Part shown: positions 10,366 through 20,861 of the stretch, one piece after another | Position numbering within the stretch: position 1 is the stretch's first letter | How the letters are laid out: each line of letters begins with the position of its first letter | Position numbers and translations under genes: made by a program | Assembly (NCBI GenBank): GCA_034387635.1 | Contig: JAOANU010000010.1 | Location: 1,116,001-1,180,000, forward strand | DNA: 64,000 nucleotides | From: Rhodosporidiobolus odoratus | Lineage: Eukaryota > Basidiomycota > Microbotryomycetes > Sporidiobolales > Sporidiobolaceae | Direction: 5' to 3' | Notes under the pieces: model-generated | Databases searched by the model: none | What the model saw: the letters and a program-made list of their open reading frames with translations, nothing else | What the model was told of the DNA's origin: nothing

Positions 10366-12690
10366 TTACTGCGGAAAGCATGCGAGCGATAGTCAGTACA
10401 GGTTGATCCGCGCTAGGGCTGAAGGTCCAGAGGAGAAGAGGCAACGCACGGTGATAACGGTCGGCGCCTTCCTGCCCGTGTGCTCGACCAACTTGCTCAA
10501 CGCCAACGCAACCTCAATCAAAGGCTTCAAACCCTCCTGAGTATCCTGCCCATACTCCTTCTCGTCCTTCGAGTACTTCTCAGCATACAACCGAATCGTA
10601 GCCCCCTGACTGCCCGTCCCGGACAACCTGATCACGAACCGAGATCCATCGTCGAAAGTGACGTAGAGACCCTGGTTCTTGGAGACGGAACCGTCAATGG
10701 GGTCGTTGTAGGTGAAGTTTCCGGATTCGGCGACGGTGAAGGAGCGACCGGTTGAGGCGGTGAGGGTGGAAGAGACAAAGGAGGACTGGGCAAAGGCGGT
10801 CTCGAGCTCCTTGATCACCTTGGCTGCGGCATCAGCCTCAACTTCTTCGTAGTCGTAGCTGCAAGTGGAGGGTCCGTCAGCCCATTTCAAGTTCGGTGCG
10901 TGGGGAAGAAGAGACATACCGGGAGAAGAAGGTGCGACCGTATTTCTTGTAGTGGTCCTGGAGGACGCCGTCGATGCCCTTGATGCCCTGCTTGTCCGCC
11001 TCAGCCAGGATGTTGAGCCAAGCTGTGTGACGAGTACATGAGTCAGTACACAGCGCCCACGTGTTTTGCCTAGCCGAGCCCACACGAGGCGAGTGGTACG
11101 GACGACGACGGCAGACGTACCGATAACAGCCCAAAGTCCGTCCTTCTCACGGATGTGGTCCGAACCAGTCCCGAACGACTCCTCACCGCAAATCGAGAGA
11201 CGGCCAGCGTCCATGAGGTTACCAAAGAATTTCCAGCCTGTGCACCGTGCGAAAAGCGACAAAAAGTAGACAGTCAGTAAGTGCAGTTTTTGCGTGAAGA
11301 AGTGCCGAGTGCGGCCCACAGACGCACCAGTAGGAACCTCGAACACCTCGAAGCCCTTGGCCTTGCCAACTCGGTCGATCGCAGTCGAAGTCGGCATACT
11401 CCTCGCCAATCCCTTAACACCACCCTTCTTGAAGTAAGGAATGCTCTCCGCCCAATCCGCAATGATAGCCACCGAGTCTGAGGGCGTAACGAAAGCTCCC
11501 TTTCCGTAAATCATGTTCCTGTCACCGTCACCGTCCGAAGCGGCACCAAAGGCAATGTTCTTTGCCTCGACGACTTCGACCAGCGAGTGAGCGTAGGTGA
11601 GGTTAGGGTCGGGGTGACCGCCGTTGAAGTCGGGCGAGGGGACGCAGTTCTGCACCGAAGATTCGGGGAGGCCAAGCTCGTGAACGAAGATTTCTTTGGC
11701 GTACGGACCGGTAACTCCTGAAAGACCGTCGAAGAGGACAGAGATACCGTCGCCGGAGTGGAGGTAAGTCTTGATCGTGTCGAAGGAGAAGAGGTCCTTG
11801 AGGAGGGCGACGTAGGGCTTGATCGAGTCGATGATTTCGATTTTAAGCGGGCCGACTTCGATTTCGCCGAGAGCAGAGATGTCGACCTGACAAGGTAAAG
11901 GCGGTGAGCCTTGAGTGTAAGGAGATGGTAGAGCGAGGGGCGTACCTCGGGAAGGTCAACCAGCTTGTACTCTTTAAGCTCCTTGCTAACCTCGAAAATC
12001 CTCTCGGTCACACTCTCCGGCGCGGGTCCGCCGTTCTCCATGTTGTACTTGATACCGAAATCGGCCTTGGGACCACCGGGGTTGTGCGAGGCAGTAAGCA
12101 GAATTCCACCCGTGGCCTTGCGAGCGCGAATAACGTGCGAGACGGCGGGGGTGGAGAAGATGCCATCTTGACCGATGATGAGTTTGGCGACACCGTTACC
12201 GGCCGACAGCTTGATGATCTGTTGAATGACCTCGGGGGAGTAGTAGCGACCGTCACCACCGACGACGAGGGTTGCATCTTGAGGTCCACCGGGGATGGAG
12301 GTGAGGATGGCTTGAACAAAGTTTTCGGTGTAATGTTCTTGTTGGAAGACGGGGACACTGCATACGCTCAGAGTGAGCTCTAGACAAGGCAAGAATGGAG
12401 AACTGAACGAACCGCTTGCGGAGACCAGAGGTACCGGGCCTGCGGAGTGGTGAGGTGGTGACGAGGATACAAGGTCAGTACAGCCTGGCAGACGGCAACG
12501 GAATACTCTTGCCACTGTTGGTTCCCACGCAAAGTCGTACTTCGACGCCCGACACTGGCTGGCGTAGTCTAGCGAGCTGAGTTGAAGCGATGACGATTCG
12601 CTCGAGTGGGGGGGACAGAGTAGCGAGACGAGCTCACCTCTGATCGTTAAAGGGCGTAGTCTTGACAGTCTTGATCGTGTAGTCACTCAT
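10366..12690 (-). CDS. PGM2: Phosphoglucomutase
   Basis: Interconverts glucose-1-P and glucose-6-P in the cytosol, linking glycolysis to glycogen, trehalose and UDP-glucose. Starts [18 protein letters not shown] at 12690. The catalytic phosphoserine loop is visible ([10 protein letters not shown], about 12070-12100). So are the Mg-binding loop DGDGDR (about 11525), the sugar-binding loop [18 protein letters not shown] (about 11140-11200) and the phosphate-binding [15 protein letters not shown] (about 10590-10635). At least six introns interrupt it. Unspliced, the frame runs 18 codons past the family's usual C-terminus PTVIT. An intron at 10369-10449 (GTGCGT, CTGAC branch, CGCAG) places TAA directly after PTVIT, so the last coding exon is just the stop. 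The symbol follows the yeast major isozyme by family, not by orthology test. Confidence 0.93.
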
Positions 12691-12992
12691 GGTGGTATGT
12701 ATGGCACAGCAGGTGAAAAAGAAAGAGGGGAAGAGGGACGAGGACAAGGTTGACGCAGGGAAAAGGTGGAGGACCGCACAAACGAGACATTGCATGGGCG
12801 ACTTTCCTTTTTTCCTCTTCTCTTTCCTGCTTTACCGGACAACGTGGCAGCCATCCCGCCACGAGGACGACTGAACAAGTACTGTGACCAATCAACAACG
12901 AACTGGTACCGCCGCAGAGTAAAAATGAAAAGAAAAAAAAAAACCCTCGTAACCATACTTTTTCCTACGTCGCCCACCCGCGGCCATCCAGT
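12691..12992. promoter_or_regulatory. Upstream region of phosphoglucomutase gene
   Basis: 302 nt between the PGM start and the stop of the kinase gene, both on the minus strand. It must hold the PGM promoter and the kinase 3' UTR. An A-tract lies around 12925-12942. No specific site is assigned. Confidence 0.4.
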
Positions 12993-15900
12993 TCAACGGT
13001 ACTGACCCTCCTCCTCCCCCCTAACCCGACTCCTACTCCTCCTCTCCCTCCTCTCCTCCGCCTCCCTCTCCTCAACCTCCCACCTCATCCTTCTCTCCTC
13101 CCTTTTCTCCTCCGGCGTCAACGGCGGCTCTTCCTCCTCCACCTCATCCACATCCATGGGCGAAGGGCGACGACGAGAATGCGACTGCTGAGAATTCGAT
13201 GTCGAGGCGCGCGAAGATCGAGAGTGAGAGTGCGAATGGGAAGTGGTAGAGAGCGATCGGACAGAGAGGATGGATGAACCGGTCAAGGCAGACGACGCGG
13301 AAAAGACTGAAGACCTTGATCGCGACCGACTCTTTCCCGCATGGTAGTGAGGAAGGTGTCGAGTCGAAGAGGTGGAGGGTGGACTCGTCCTTGACCTGCT
13401 CCTGCTGCCGCTCTTCCCTCCACCTCCTCCGCTTCCAGACAGAGTAGGTGCGCCATTCCCCGTCCTCGCCGAAGGCGCAGGAGGACACCTCCCCAGTTGC
13501 CTCCCTCGACTCCTCCCTCGCTCCCTCTCAATCCCCGTCCCGACCTGCTTCTCCCCCTCGCAAGCATCCTGCTCCTCCTCCTCAACCCTCGCTCCAATCT
13601 CCCTCCTCCGTCTCCTCTGCTCGTTCCTCTCCCTCTTCTCCCTCTCCCTTCGTTCCTTCTCGTCGCTCCTCCGCGTCCGCACAAGGTCCATCCACTCCGA
13701 AGCAAAGATCTGCCCAATAGTCCACCGTTTCGAAACGTCGACTTCGAGGCATCCCTTGAGAACCTCGAGGGCAAGAGCCTTCTCCTTCTCCTTGGCCTTG
13801 GCCACCCGCTCCTGCACAGGCTTATCACCGTGAGTGTCGACGGCGGACGGTGAATCGACAGGCGGAGCCAGAGCCGTCGGAACCTCCCATTCGCCTTTGA
13901 CCAACCTGACCCTCAACCTCCACTCCCATTCCTCCCAAATGGGCATCTTCCCCTCAACCAGAGCATACAGCACGCACCCGAGAGCCCAAACATCCCCTTT
14001 GAAATCGATGATGGGAACGGGGGATTTGAGCGCTTCGGGGGAGGAATAGGGGAGGGAACCGACGGGGTGGAGGAGGGCGGAAAGGGGGGAGGGAGCGTCG
14101 GGTGAGAGAGGGTGTTGGGCGAGTGAGGCGGGTGGAGCGGCGCGGAAGTGGCCTTGCAGGATGATGGGGCCTGTGGCGGCGAAGTTGTGGGAGTGAGGTT
14201 GGGCGTGAGGGGTCGGCAGGAAGGCGGATTGGGAGTGGGGTTGTGGCTGCTGCTGCTGAGGGAGAGAAGGGGATTGCGGAGGATGATGCTCGTGTCCGCC
14301 TGCGACCTTGAGCGAACCGGCTCGGGCGAGAGCTGAGAGAGGAAGAACGCCTTGAATGACCGACTTCTTCCCCGACGGTAGATGTGGAGAGTGAAATTGT
14401 GACGGCGGCGGCGGCTGCGGCGCAAGAGAATGCGAGGAGGACGACCTCGACGCAAGGGGCGAAGACCCGCGAGATGGTCCAGGAGGAGGAACCACTTCTG
14501 CCAACCCAAAATCGGCCAATTTCCAAACCCTCCTCTTCTTCCTCCGTCTCCCCACCTCGTTGCTCTCCACATGCGTCCTATCCCTCGTCACCGATTCCGA
14601 AGTCGTCTCGAGCATCCCTCCCCCTCCCCCTCTCCTAGTCCTACTCCTCCCCCTGCCCTCCCTAATCCTCTCCCTCTCGTCCTCCACCCCTCCTACCACC
14701 ACCACCTCCTCCTCTTCCTCCTCCTCCTCCTCCTCATCATCACTACTAACCAACACCGCCACCAAATTCTCAAGTTTAACGTCCCGGTGCGCCACCCCAA
14801 CCTCCTCATGCAACCACTTCAACCCTTCCACAATCTGACTAAACACTTCGGCCGCTTCGGGTAATTCCAGGCCTGTGGGGGGAGGTGGGGCGTGCGTGTG
14901 TGCGAGGGCGCCGAGGGAGGAGATCGGAGCGCGAGGTCGGGAACGTGCGCTGGTGGATGAGGTGAATGAGGATGAGAGGGGTTTGGTGGGCGACGTCGAG
15001 GAGAGGTGCGAGTGGTGGTGTGAGGAGGAGGATGACGATGAAAGGGGTTTCCCGGCTGCAGTCAAGCGAACTCGAGAGCGTGAGCGGGACCTGTGAGGAA
15101 GGCAAGAACGGGAACGCGAAGTTGAGGTGGACGATGTGGGGGGTGGGCGAGGTTTGTTTAGGTAGGAGAGGAGGGTTCCACCCGTAGCGAGGGGCATGAA
15201 GATGTAGTCAAAGTCGAGAGTTCGATGCGTCGCAAGGAGAGGGATGATATGATCGTGAGAGGGTCGCGAAGATGTCAGAGGAGGGGAAGAAGAAGAGGAA
15301 GAAGTCGCAGCAAGCGTCGAAAGTTGACCCCACAGAGTCAACTCCCTCTGCAACAACAGATCCAACATATCCTCCTCCTGCGGCTCTCCTTGAGCTTGCG
15401 CCTCCATCCCAGTCAAGCCGAGGTAACCTCCCTCGCCTTCCTCGCCTCGCTCTTCCGCGCCCTCAACCGGTGGAGGCGTTCCCGGCGGCGTCGGTACCGG
15501 CGTCACAGACGGCATAGTCGAGCTGCGTCCACCAGCGAGGCTCGGTCTGAGCCGGACAGGCGAAGAAGTACTCCTCGCCCGCTGTTCGAGTTGCGCGATG
15601 AGGCGGTCACGTTCTCGAGAGCGAGGGGCTCCACTGCTCAAGGAGGGTGCAGGTGAGGGAGACCGAGAGGGTTTGCGGACAGGGGAGGAGGCAGAGAGGT
15701 AGGAAGATGAGGAGGTGAAGCCGGTCTGTCGAGGAGTAGGGGTCGGGAGCGGGGTGGGATGCGCAGAGGGAGAACGAGAAGTAGAAGGTGAGGTAAGCGG
15801 GGGCGCTGACGGGTCGCGGTATCGACCTCGGGGGATAGGAGGCTGACGGAGAGTAATAGTGTTGCCGACACCGTCGCTGGCATGGTGAAGCCGTCGCGGG

Positions 15901-16146
15901 ATAATCTTGACCGCCAATTTGATCTCTTCCTCCTCCTCCTCTCCCCCGGGACGGCTCTCGCCCGACTCCTCCCTTTCTCGCCCCTCAACGTCCATGCCCA
16001 CGTTCTCCACGCTCTCGTCTCGCTCCTTCCCCTTTCCCTTCCCTTTCGTCTCACTTCCCCGCCTCTGCTTCTGCTTCGCGAGCAACCTAACCTCCCTGAC
16101 CAACCCCATTCCCCCTCTTCCCAATTCCTCCCCAAGCACCCACTCC

Positions 16147-16179
<33 letters not shown>

Positions 16180-17640
16180 TCTTCACCCTGACCTCTCCCC
16201 CTTCCCCTCCCTCGTCCAAACCCCTTGACCCTAATCACAAACCCCGCCTCATCCCCTCTGGGCGGTAAAGCCCCGGCAAAAGCGGGCCAATCCCCCCCTC
16301 CACCACTCCTCTGACTCGCTTTCGAAGCACCTCGACTCCGACTTTGAAGGACGAGAGACGAACGGGGAGAGAAATTGGAGAGGAAGGAGGCGGCGAGCGA
16401 GGTGCGTCGTTTCGGTTTGTCGGTGGCGCTAGGGTCCTTGTCGTCTTTTCCATCTACCCCTGGTCCGGCGGTACTCGTGTTCAAGTACGTCTTGGTAGGC
16501 GAAACGGCGCAAGACGAATCGGAATTGGAAGAGATGGTGGAAAAGTTGCTAGAGGTGCTCGCGAGGGATTCGATACTGGCCTCCAAGGTTCGGAACCGGT
16601 TCGGCGAGGGGCTTGAGGGGGTCGGACTGATGCTCGTTCTGAGGGCAGCGGTGGGAGGAGGGTTGGCGTAGCTGTCGGGGCTGAGGGTTCGGAGCTGTTC
16701 CTTCTCCCTCTGCCTGGCCTGCTCCGTGGCTTGGTCTCCTTCCTTCCCGCCCGTACCTGACGAGGACGTCGTCGACTCAGCGCTCGTCTGACTCCTGGGT
16801 ACAGGCGCGTCATTTCGACCATGCGTGAGAGCCCGAGGCGAGGAAGGCGAGGAAGGCGAGGAAGGAAGGTTTGGCCGAGGCGCCCCGCCAAACGACCCAA
16901 TGCGTAGGCGGGAGAAGGCGTTCTGAGCGCGGATCGAAGGGGTACGTTGAGGTCCGATCGCTCCTGAAGCTGACTTTGGGGAGGTCGAGGGAGCGGACGA
17001 GGTTGAGGCTGAGAGGGAGGCGAGGGTGCGGGTTGAGAGCTGAGGGGAGGAGGGGGGAGAGAGGGTCGCAGAGGACGAGGCAGCTCGTGCAGAGGCGGAT
17101 GCGGCTGAGGAAGTAGACGTAGATGCGGGCTGCTGCAGCCAGGGGGGCGGGGGGGGGGGGGGGGGGGGGGGCGTTAGCGCAAAACGGGGCGCGCGCAAAC
17201 AGCAAAGTGCTTGGGGAGAAACGTACTGGGCTGGCCTGGTCTAGCTCGTGGCCTCCGTGAGCCGCATCTCTGTTGCCAGCTTGTTGCACCCTGTCCGAGT
17301 GGTCGATCGCTTGGGTGCCCGACCGACTCGGCCTAGTTGAAGTGTCCGGACTGTAGTCATGTGAGGTGGGCTTCTGAATCACCGCCTCGCTGGTAGCGTC
17401 TGGGCTAGCCTGAGCAGGGCGTGCGTGCGCAGAGTGAGCTTTGCCGTCGTTGCGAGTCGGTGCTCGAGTGTCTGGTGGTGAAGAGAGGGATGGAGACGGA
17501 GGTTCGAGGGGTTCGGGGTTCGAGGTGGGGGTTGGTTTCCTTGACCGAAGGGGGAGGTGGTCGTGCGTCTGAGTGGTGGTGGACAGAGGTACTTGCGAGT
17601 ATGGGAGAGGGCAGGTGAGCCCGGGTGCCCTGTAGGACAT
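12993..17640 (-). CDS. Very large Ser/Thr protein kinase with extended inserts
   Basis: Two exons (17228-17640 approximately, then 12993-17132) joined in phase give about 1517 aa. A long Ser/Pro-rich, probably disordered N-terminus is followed by kinase motifs: Gly loop LGRGGMGLVREV, VAIK-type LAVKIIPRR, helix-C-like QRELTLWGQL, hinge IFMPLATGGTLLSYL, catalytic loop AHRDVKLENL, DFG as LADFGLAE, APE-like GSLPYSSPEAL and DVWALGCVLYALVEGKMP. Roughly 180 residues separate the VAIK Lys from helix C, and about 150 (with poly-Gln/His/Ser runs) separate DFG from the APE position. A highly acidic Glu run precedes the Gly loop. The C-terminus is Arg/Ser-rich. The fold resembles CAMK-like fungal kinases, but I cannot assign an orthologue. 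The start is uncertain: the ATG at 17640 could lie in an upstream intron whose splicing would create an AT|G start. Confidence 0.75.
17133..17226 (-). other. Kinase-gene intron whose polypyrimidine tract is a run of about 23 C
   Basis: Donor GTACGT, branch GCTAAC and acceptor GGCTGCAG are present. Between branch and acceptor lies an almost uninterrupted C run (G at 17149-17171 on the plus strand). Removal joins codons in phase (SP|QPAS). Confidence 0.75.
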
Positions 17641-17896
17641 GTCAAGAAGTGGTGAGTTGTGTATGCGAGGGGTGGGTGAAAGAGAGAGCGAGAGCGAGAG
17701 CGAGAGAGAGCAGGAGGGAAGATGAGCGTACATCGAGTCAGTCTCTGCTAGCAGTAGTAGATGCAAGCGTGGGACCGAGTAGCAGTACGAGGGGCAGTAG
17801 CGAGGTGAGAGAGAGCGGGAGAGATTCAGAGCGCGAGGCGTGGGCGCGCGCGATCACGTTGACTGCCAGCTGCCAGCGCGTTCTTGTGGTTTCACC
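17641..17896. promoter_or_regulatory. Divergent promoter region, kinase / MED1
   Basis: 256 nt separate the kinase start (minus) from the MED1 start (plus). It carries a GAGCGA/GAGAGA repeat around 17683-17711. Both genes probably share this region, including their 5' UTRs. Confidence 0.5.
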
Positions 17897-20492
17897 ATGG
17901 ACACTCAACCCGCGCCAATCACCACAACCTCGCTGCTCAACACGGCCCACTCTCTCCACTCTGTCCTCCTCCCCCTCGTCGCCCCGCTGCCCACTGTGTC
18001 CTCTTCTGCCACTCGCTCGACTCGACCTCCCGCCGCTCTCCTCCATGCCCTCGGTCCCACTCCCTCCACTTGCCTCCCTGCTCTCCGCTCCACCGTCAAA
18101 CACCACCTAGCCGACCTCCGCACCGCCGTCTCCTACTTTTCAACCCTCGTACACTCGGACCGGCCTCACTCCATCTCCTCTCCAAACGACGATCAAAAGA
18201 CGAGAGACCGAGACAAGTACCTGGCCTTGTTGAAGGAATCGGCGGGCCACGAAGCTGCCCTCGTCGCCTCGTCAACCTCTTCTTCTGCCTCGACTGGCTC
18301 CCTCCTCGCGCATCGCCGCACCTCGACCTACTCTGCCCTCTTCCCCGCCCTCTCACCCTCTGCACTCGCCCAGCCCGATATCGTCGGCATCCTTTCCAAC
18401 CTCGAGAAACTCGCAACCCAAACCGGGTTGGTCGCCTTCAGGGACGATCAAGGCCAACAGGAAACCAACCAGGTCACGCTGAGTCTCGGAGGCAAAGTCA
18501 TGGTCGTCGACTGCGAGGTGGTCAGGTCCACAAGAGAAGGTGGAGAAGCCGGGTTCAAGGAGGAAAAGGTCGACAAGGTGAAAGTGGCCTATGTCGCAGA
18601 GGGGGAAGATCGAGTGTGCACCTTTGCGGGCGACATGCTCTTCTCTCTCCTTTCTCCCCCTTCAGCTGTTGACGAAGGAGGAATAGAGAAGCAGGAGGTG
18701 CAGGAGGACCAGCGAAGAGAAGCCAAAGAGCGACGGTGGAAATCGATCCGCAACCTCCTCGACGAACTCAAACATCTCGACGCGGCGACCGAACGAACCG
18801 GGAGGGATTGTTTCCGCTCCCTCGACGTGCTTCGAACGGCTCTTGAGGCGTCTTTCCCGAGGTACGTCCGAATCTCTTCTTTTTGACCTTCTCAACCTTC
18901 TCGTTCGCTCAAAGACAGACTGTGACGATTCATTGCATAGTGCATCGCCATCCGACTCCGACGCCTCGCATTCGTTCCCCTCCCTTCTCCCTCCCTCCTC
19001 TCCTGCCTCGCTCTACCCGACCCTCCTCCTCCACGCTACCCCCACCGCCCGTCTCTCCTCGTCCTTGTCCCGTACCCTGTCCTCTCCCTCTTCCTCTTGG
19101 ACTCTCTCGAATCTGAGAAGAGAAGGGATCTACACCGCCAACCTCACTCTCGGCTGCTTGGTCGACGAAGCAAGCCCCAAGGGACGAGACGAGACACCGA
19201 AACAGACCCAGGAACAAGAGTATGGTGTCGTGGTTCTCAATCCGCCTGTTCCCGTCTCGAGAGAGGTTGGAAAGTCGATCGTGCAGGCTTTGAAGGAGGA
19301 GGAAAGCAGGGGCGGGAAAGATAAAGCCCGGGGGCCTGAAGAAGCAGGAGCCGAGCAGATGGAGGGTCAGAAGGGAGACAGAGGTGGACGATCAGAAGAG
19401 AGCGGGCAGGGGAGGGTGGGAGGACGAGGAGGAGTAGGTTGGCATGAATTGCTGCTCTCTCCTGGCAGTGAACAGTCGAGTGGTAGAATGGGCGAAGGAA
19501 ATGAGGCAAGTGCAACCGGAGAGAGGATTTGGGAGATTGTGCGTTTCGAACTCGCTTTTCTCGCCACCAGGCACACATACTGACGCTTCTGGCACGCTTG
19601 CAGACTTTGGCCCCTTCGCCTTCCCCGACCTCATCGTCCTCATCCTCCCTCTCGCTCTCCTTCCGCCTGTCTCCGACCTCGTGCACGATCGCTTCACCCG
19701 AACCCAACTACTTCCTTGCCACGCACCTTCGGTTCCCCCTCCCCTCGTCTACCTCTTCTTCATCCCCCACCTCCTCTTCATCTTCGGCACTCGCCAGTCT
19801 CACCTCAGCGTTAAGCGTCCTCGACGCCCAAATCCGGTTGAACGAGTTGATTCGGAGTTTGGAGAGGAGAAGTCGGGAGGGTGGACCAAAGGGAGGAAGC
19901 GGTCAGGATGGGGAAGAGGCACGAGGAGAGGGAGGGAGGAGGAAGAGGAGAAAACTTGGGATTGCGAAGAAGGAGGTAGAAGGGGGTAACGAGGGGAAGG
20001 GGAAAGAAGGGGAGATGACTTTGGAGGAGTTGTTTGCCGGTACGTCCTTGGCTCTTCTTTCTCCTTTTTCGAGTGGCTTCCGTGTCGTGCTCGTGCCATA
20101 CTTAGTATTGTAGAGTATCGTCACGAAACGACATCCAACTGACTTTGCCCTGACTCCAACATCTTCCACAGACACGCCAAACTCCACCTCCTCCCTCCCT
20201 CTACCAATCCATCTCTCCCTCTCCCTCTCAGCCGCATCCTCACCCCCGCTCCCACCCAACCCCTCTCCCACCCTAACCCTCTCCTTCCCAACCCCCCACC
20301 TTTCGCCCTCTTCAGCTTGTCCAATGACACTCACCATCTCTGCCCTTTCCTCTCCCGCCTCTCCTTCTCCCTCTCCCTTTTCTCCTGCTTCCTCTTCTTC
20401 CTCCGCCTCCGCCTCGCAAAAATGGCAAGCCTACTTACAAGGCCCTCCGGACGCGCTCGAGAACCTCGCAGCCGGCGGTGCACAAGCTGACC

Positions 20493-20523
<31 letters not shown>

Positions 20524-20644
20524 AGACGAAGACGACGACAAGGGGCAAGGAAGGACACGACTGAAGAAACTCGAAGAAATCCTCGACTTGTCGGGGGATT
20601 TGGGATTAGGCATGAGGTGGCTCGTCAACAGGCTCAGGAGCTGA
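17897..20644 (+). CDS. MED1: Mediator complex subunit 1 (Med1-like)
   Basis: Four exons, 17897-18861, 18941-19538, 19604-20039 and 20172-20644. Their phases agree exactly and give 823 aa. The ATG sits in a good context (CACCATGG). The N-terminal third carries the Med1-type arrangement: LEKLATQTGLVAF, then VTLSLGGKVMVVDCEV, KVKVAYVAEGEDRV and a helical end LLDELKHLDAATERT...FRSLDVLRTALE. A second conserved-looking block includes GIYTANLTLGCLVDE. The rest is Ser/Pro-rich with a long Asp run (about 20495-20540) and ends MRWLVNRLRS. Mediator bridges activators and RNA polymerase II in the nucleus; Med1 lies in the middle module. Fungal Med1 diverges fast, so the call rests on pattern rather than an unbroken motif. 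Confidence 0.62.
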
Positions 20645-20696
20645 ACCCAAGACCTCGATGCACCCCAGTCGTTGGATGTGTTTCTCTCTCGAGTCT

Positions 20697-20720
20697 GCTC
20701 TCTCTCTCTCTCTCTCTTTG
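20697..20720. repeat. (CT)n microsatellite
   Basis: An uninterrupted CT/TC dinucleotide run just downstream of the MED1 stop, in its presumed 3' UTR between convergent genes. Confidence 0.85.
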
Positions 20721-20861
20721 TGCTCTAAAGCCCTTCCTCTCCTTTTGCTCGCACAGTGAATCCGTAGTCGTGCTGTACGGAACCGAGTTCAAAGGCTACT
20801 ACCTTCCCATACATTGCGCGCGCAACCGTGTCTTTTCCGATCCGAGTGTGGGAATAACGGC

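Noticed and set aside
10393..10449. C-terminal extension of phosphoglucomutase ([10 protein letters not shown]...)
   Set aside because: The extension starts with a GTGCGT donor, has a CTGAC branch and ends at an AG followed by TAA; the family ends at PTVIT.
13372..16671. Many plus-strand open frames opposite the kinase gene
   Set aside because: Low-complexity Pro/Leu/Ser translations that arise from the kinase's Ser/Glu/Arg-rich codons; no introns or domains.
17683..17711. GAGCGA/GAGAGA repeat as a CRISPR-like or origin array
   Set aside because: Simple purine microsatellite without spacers; eukaryotic context.
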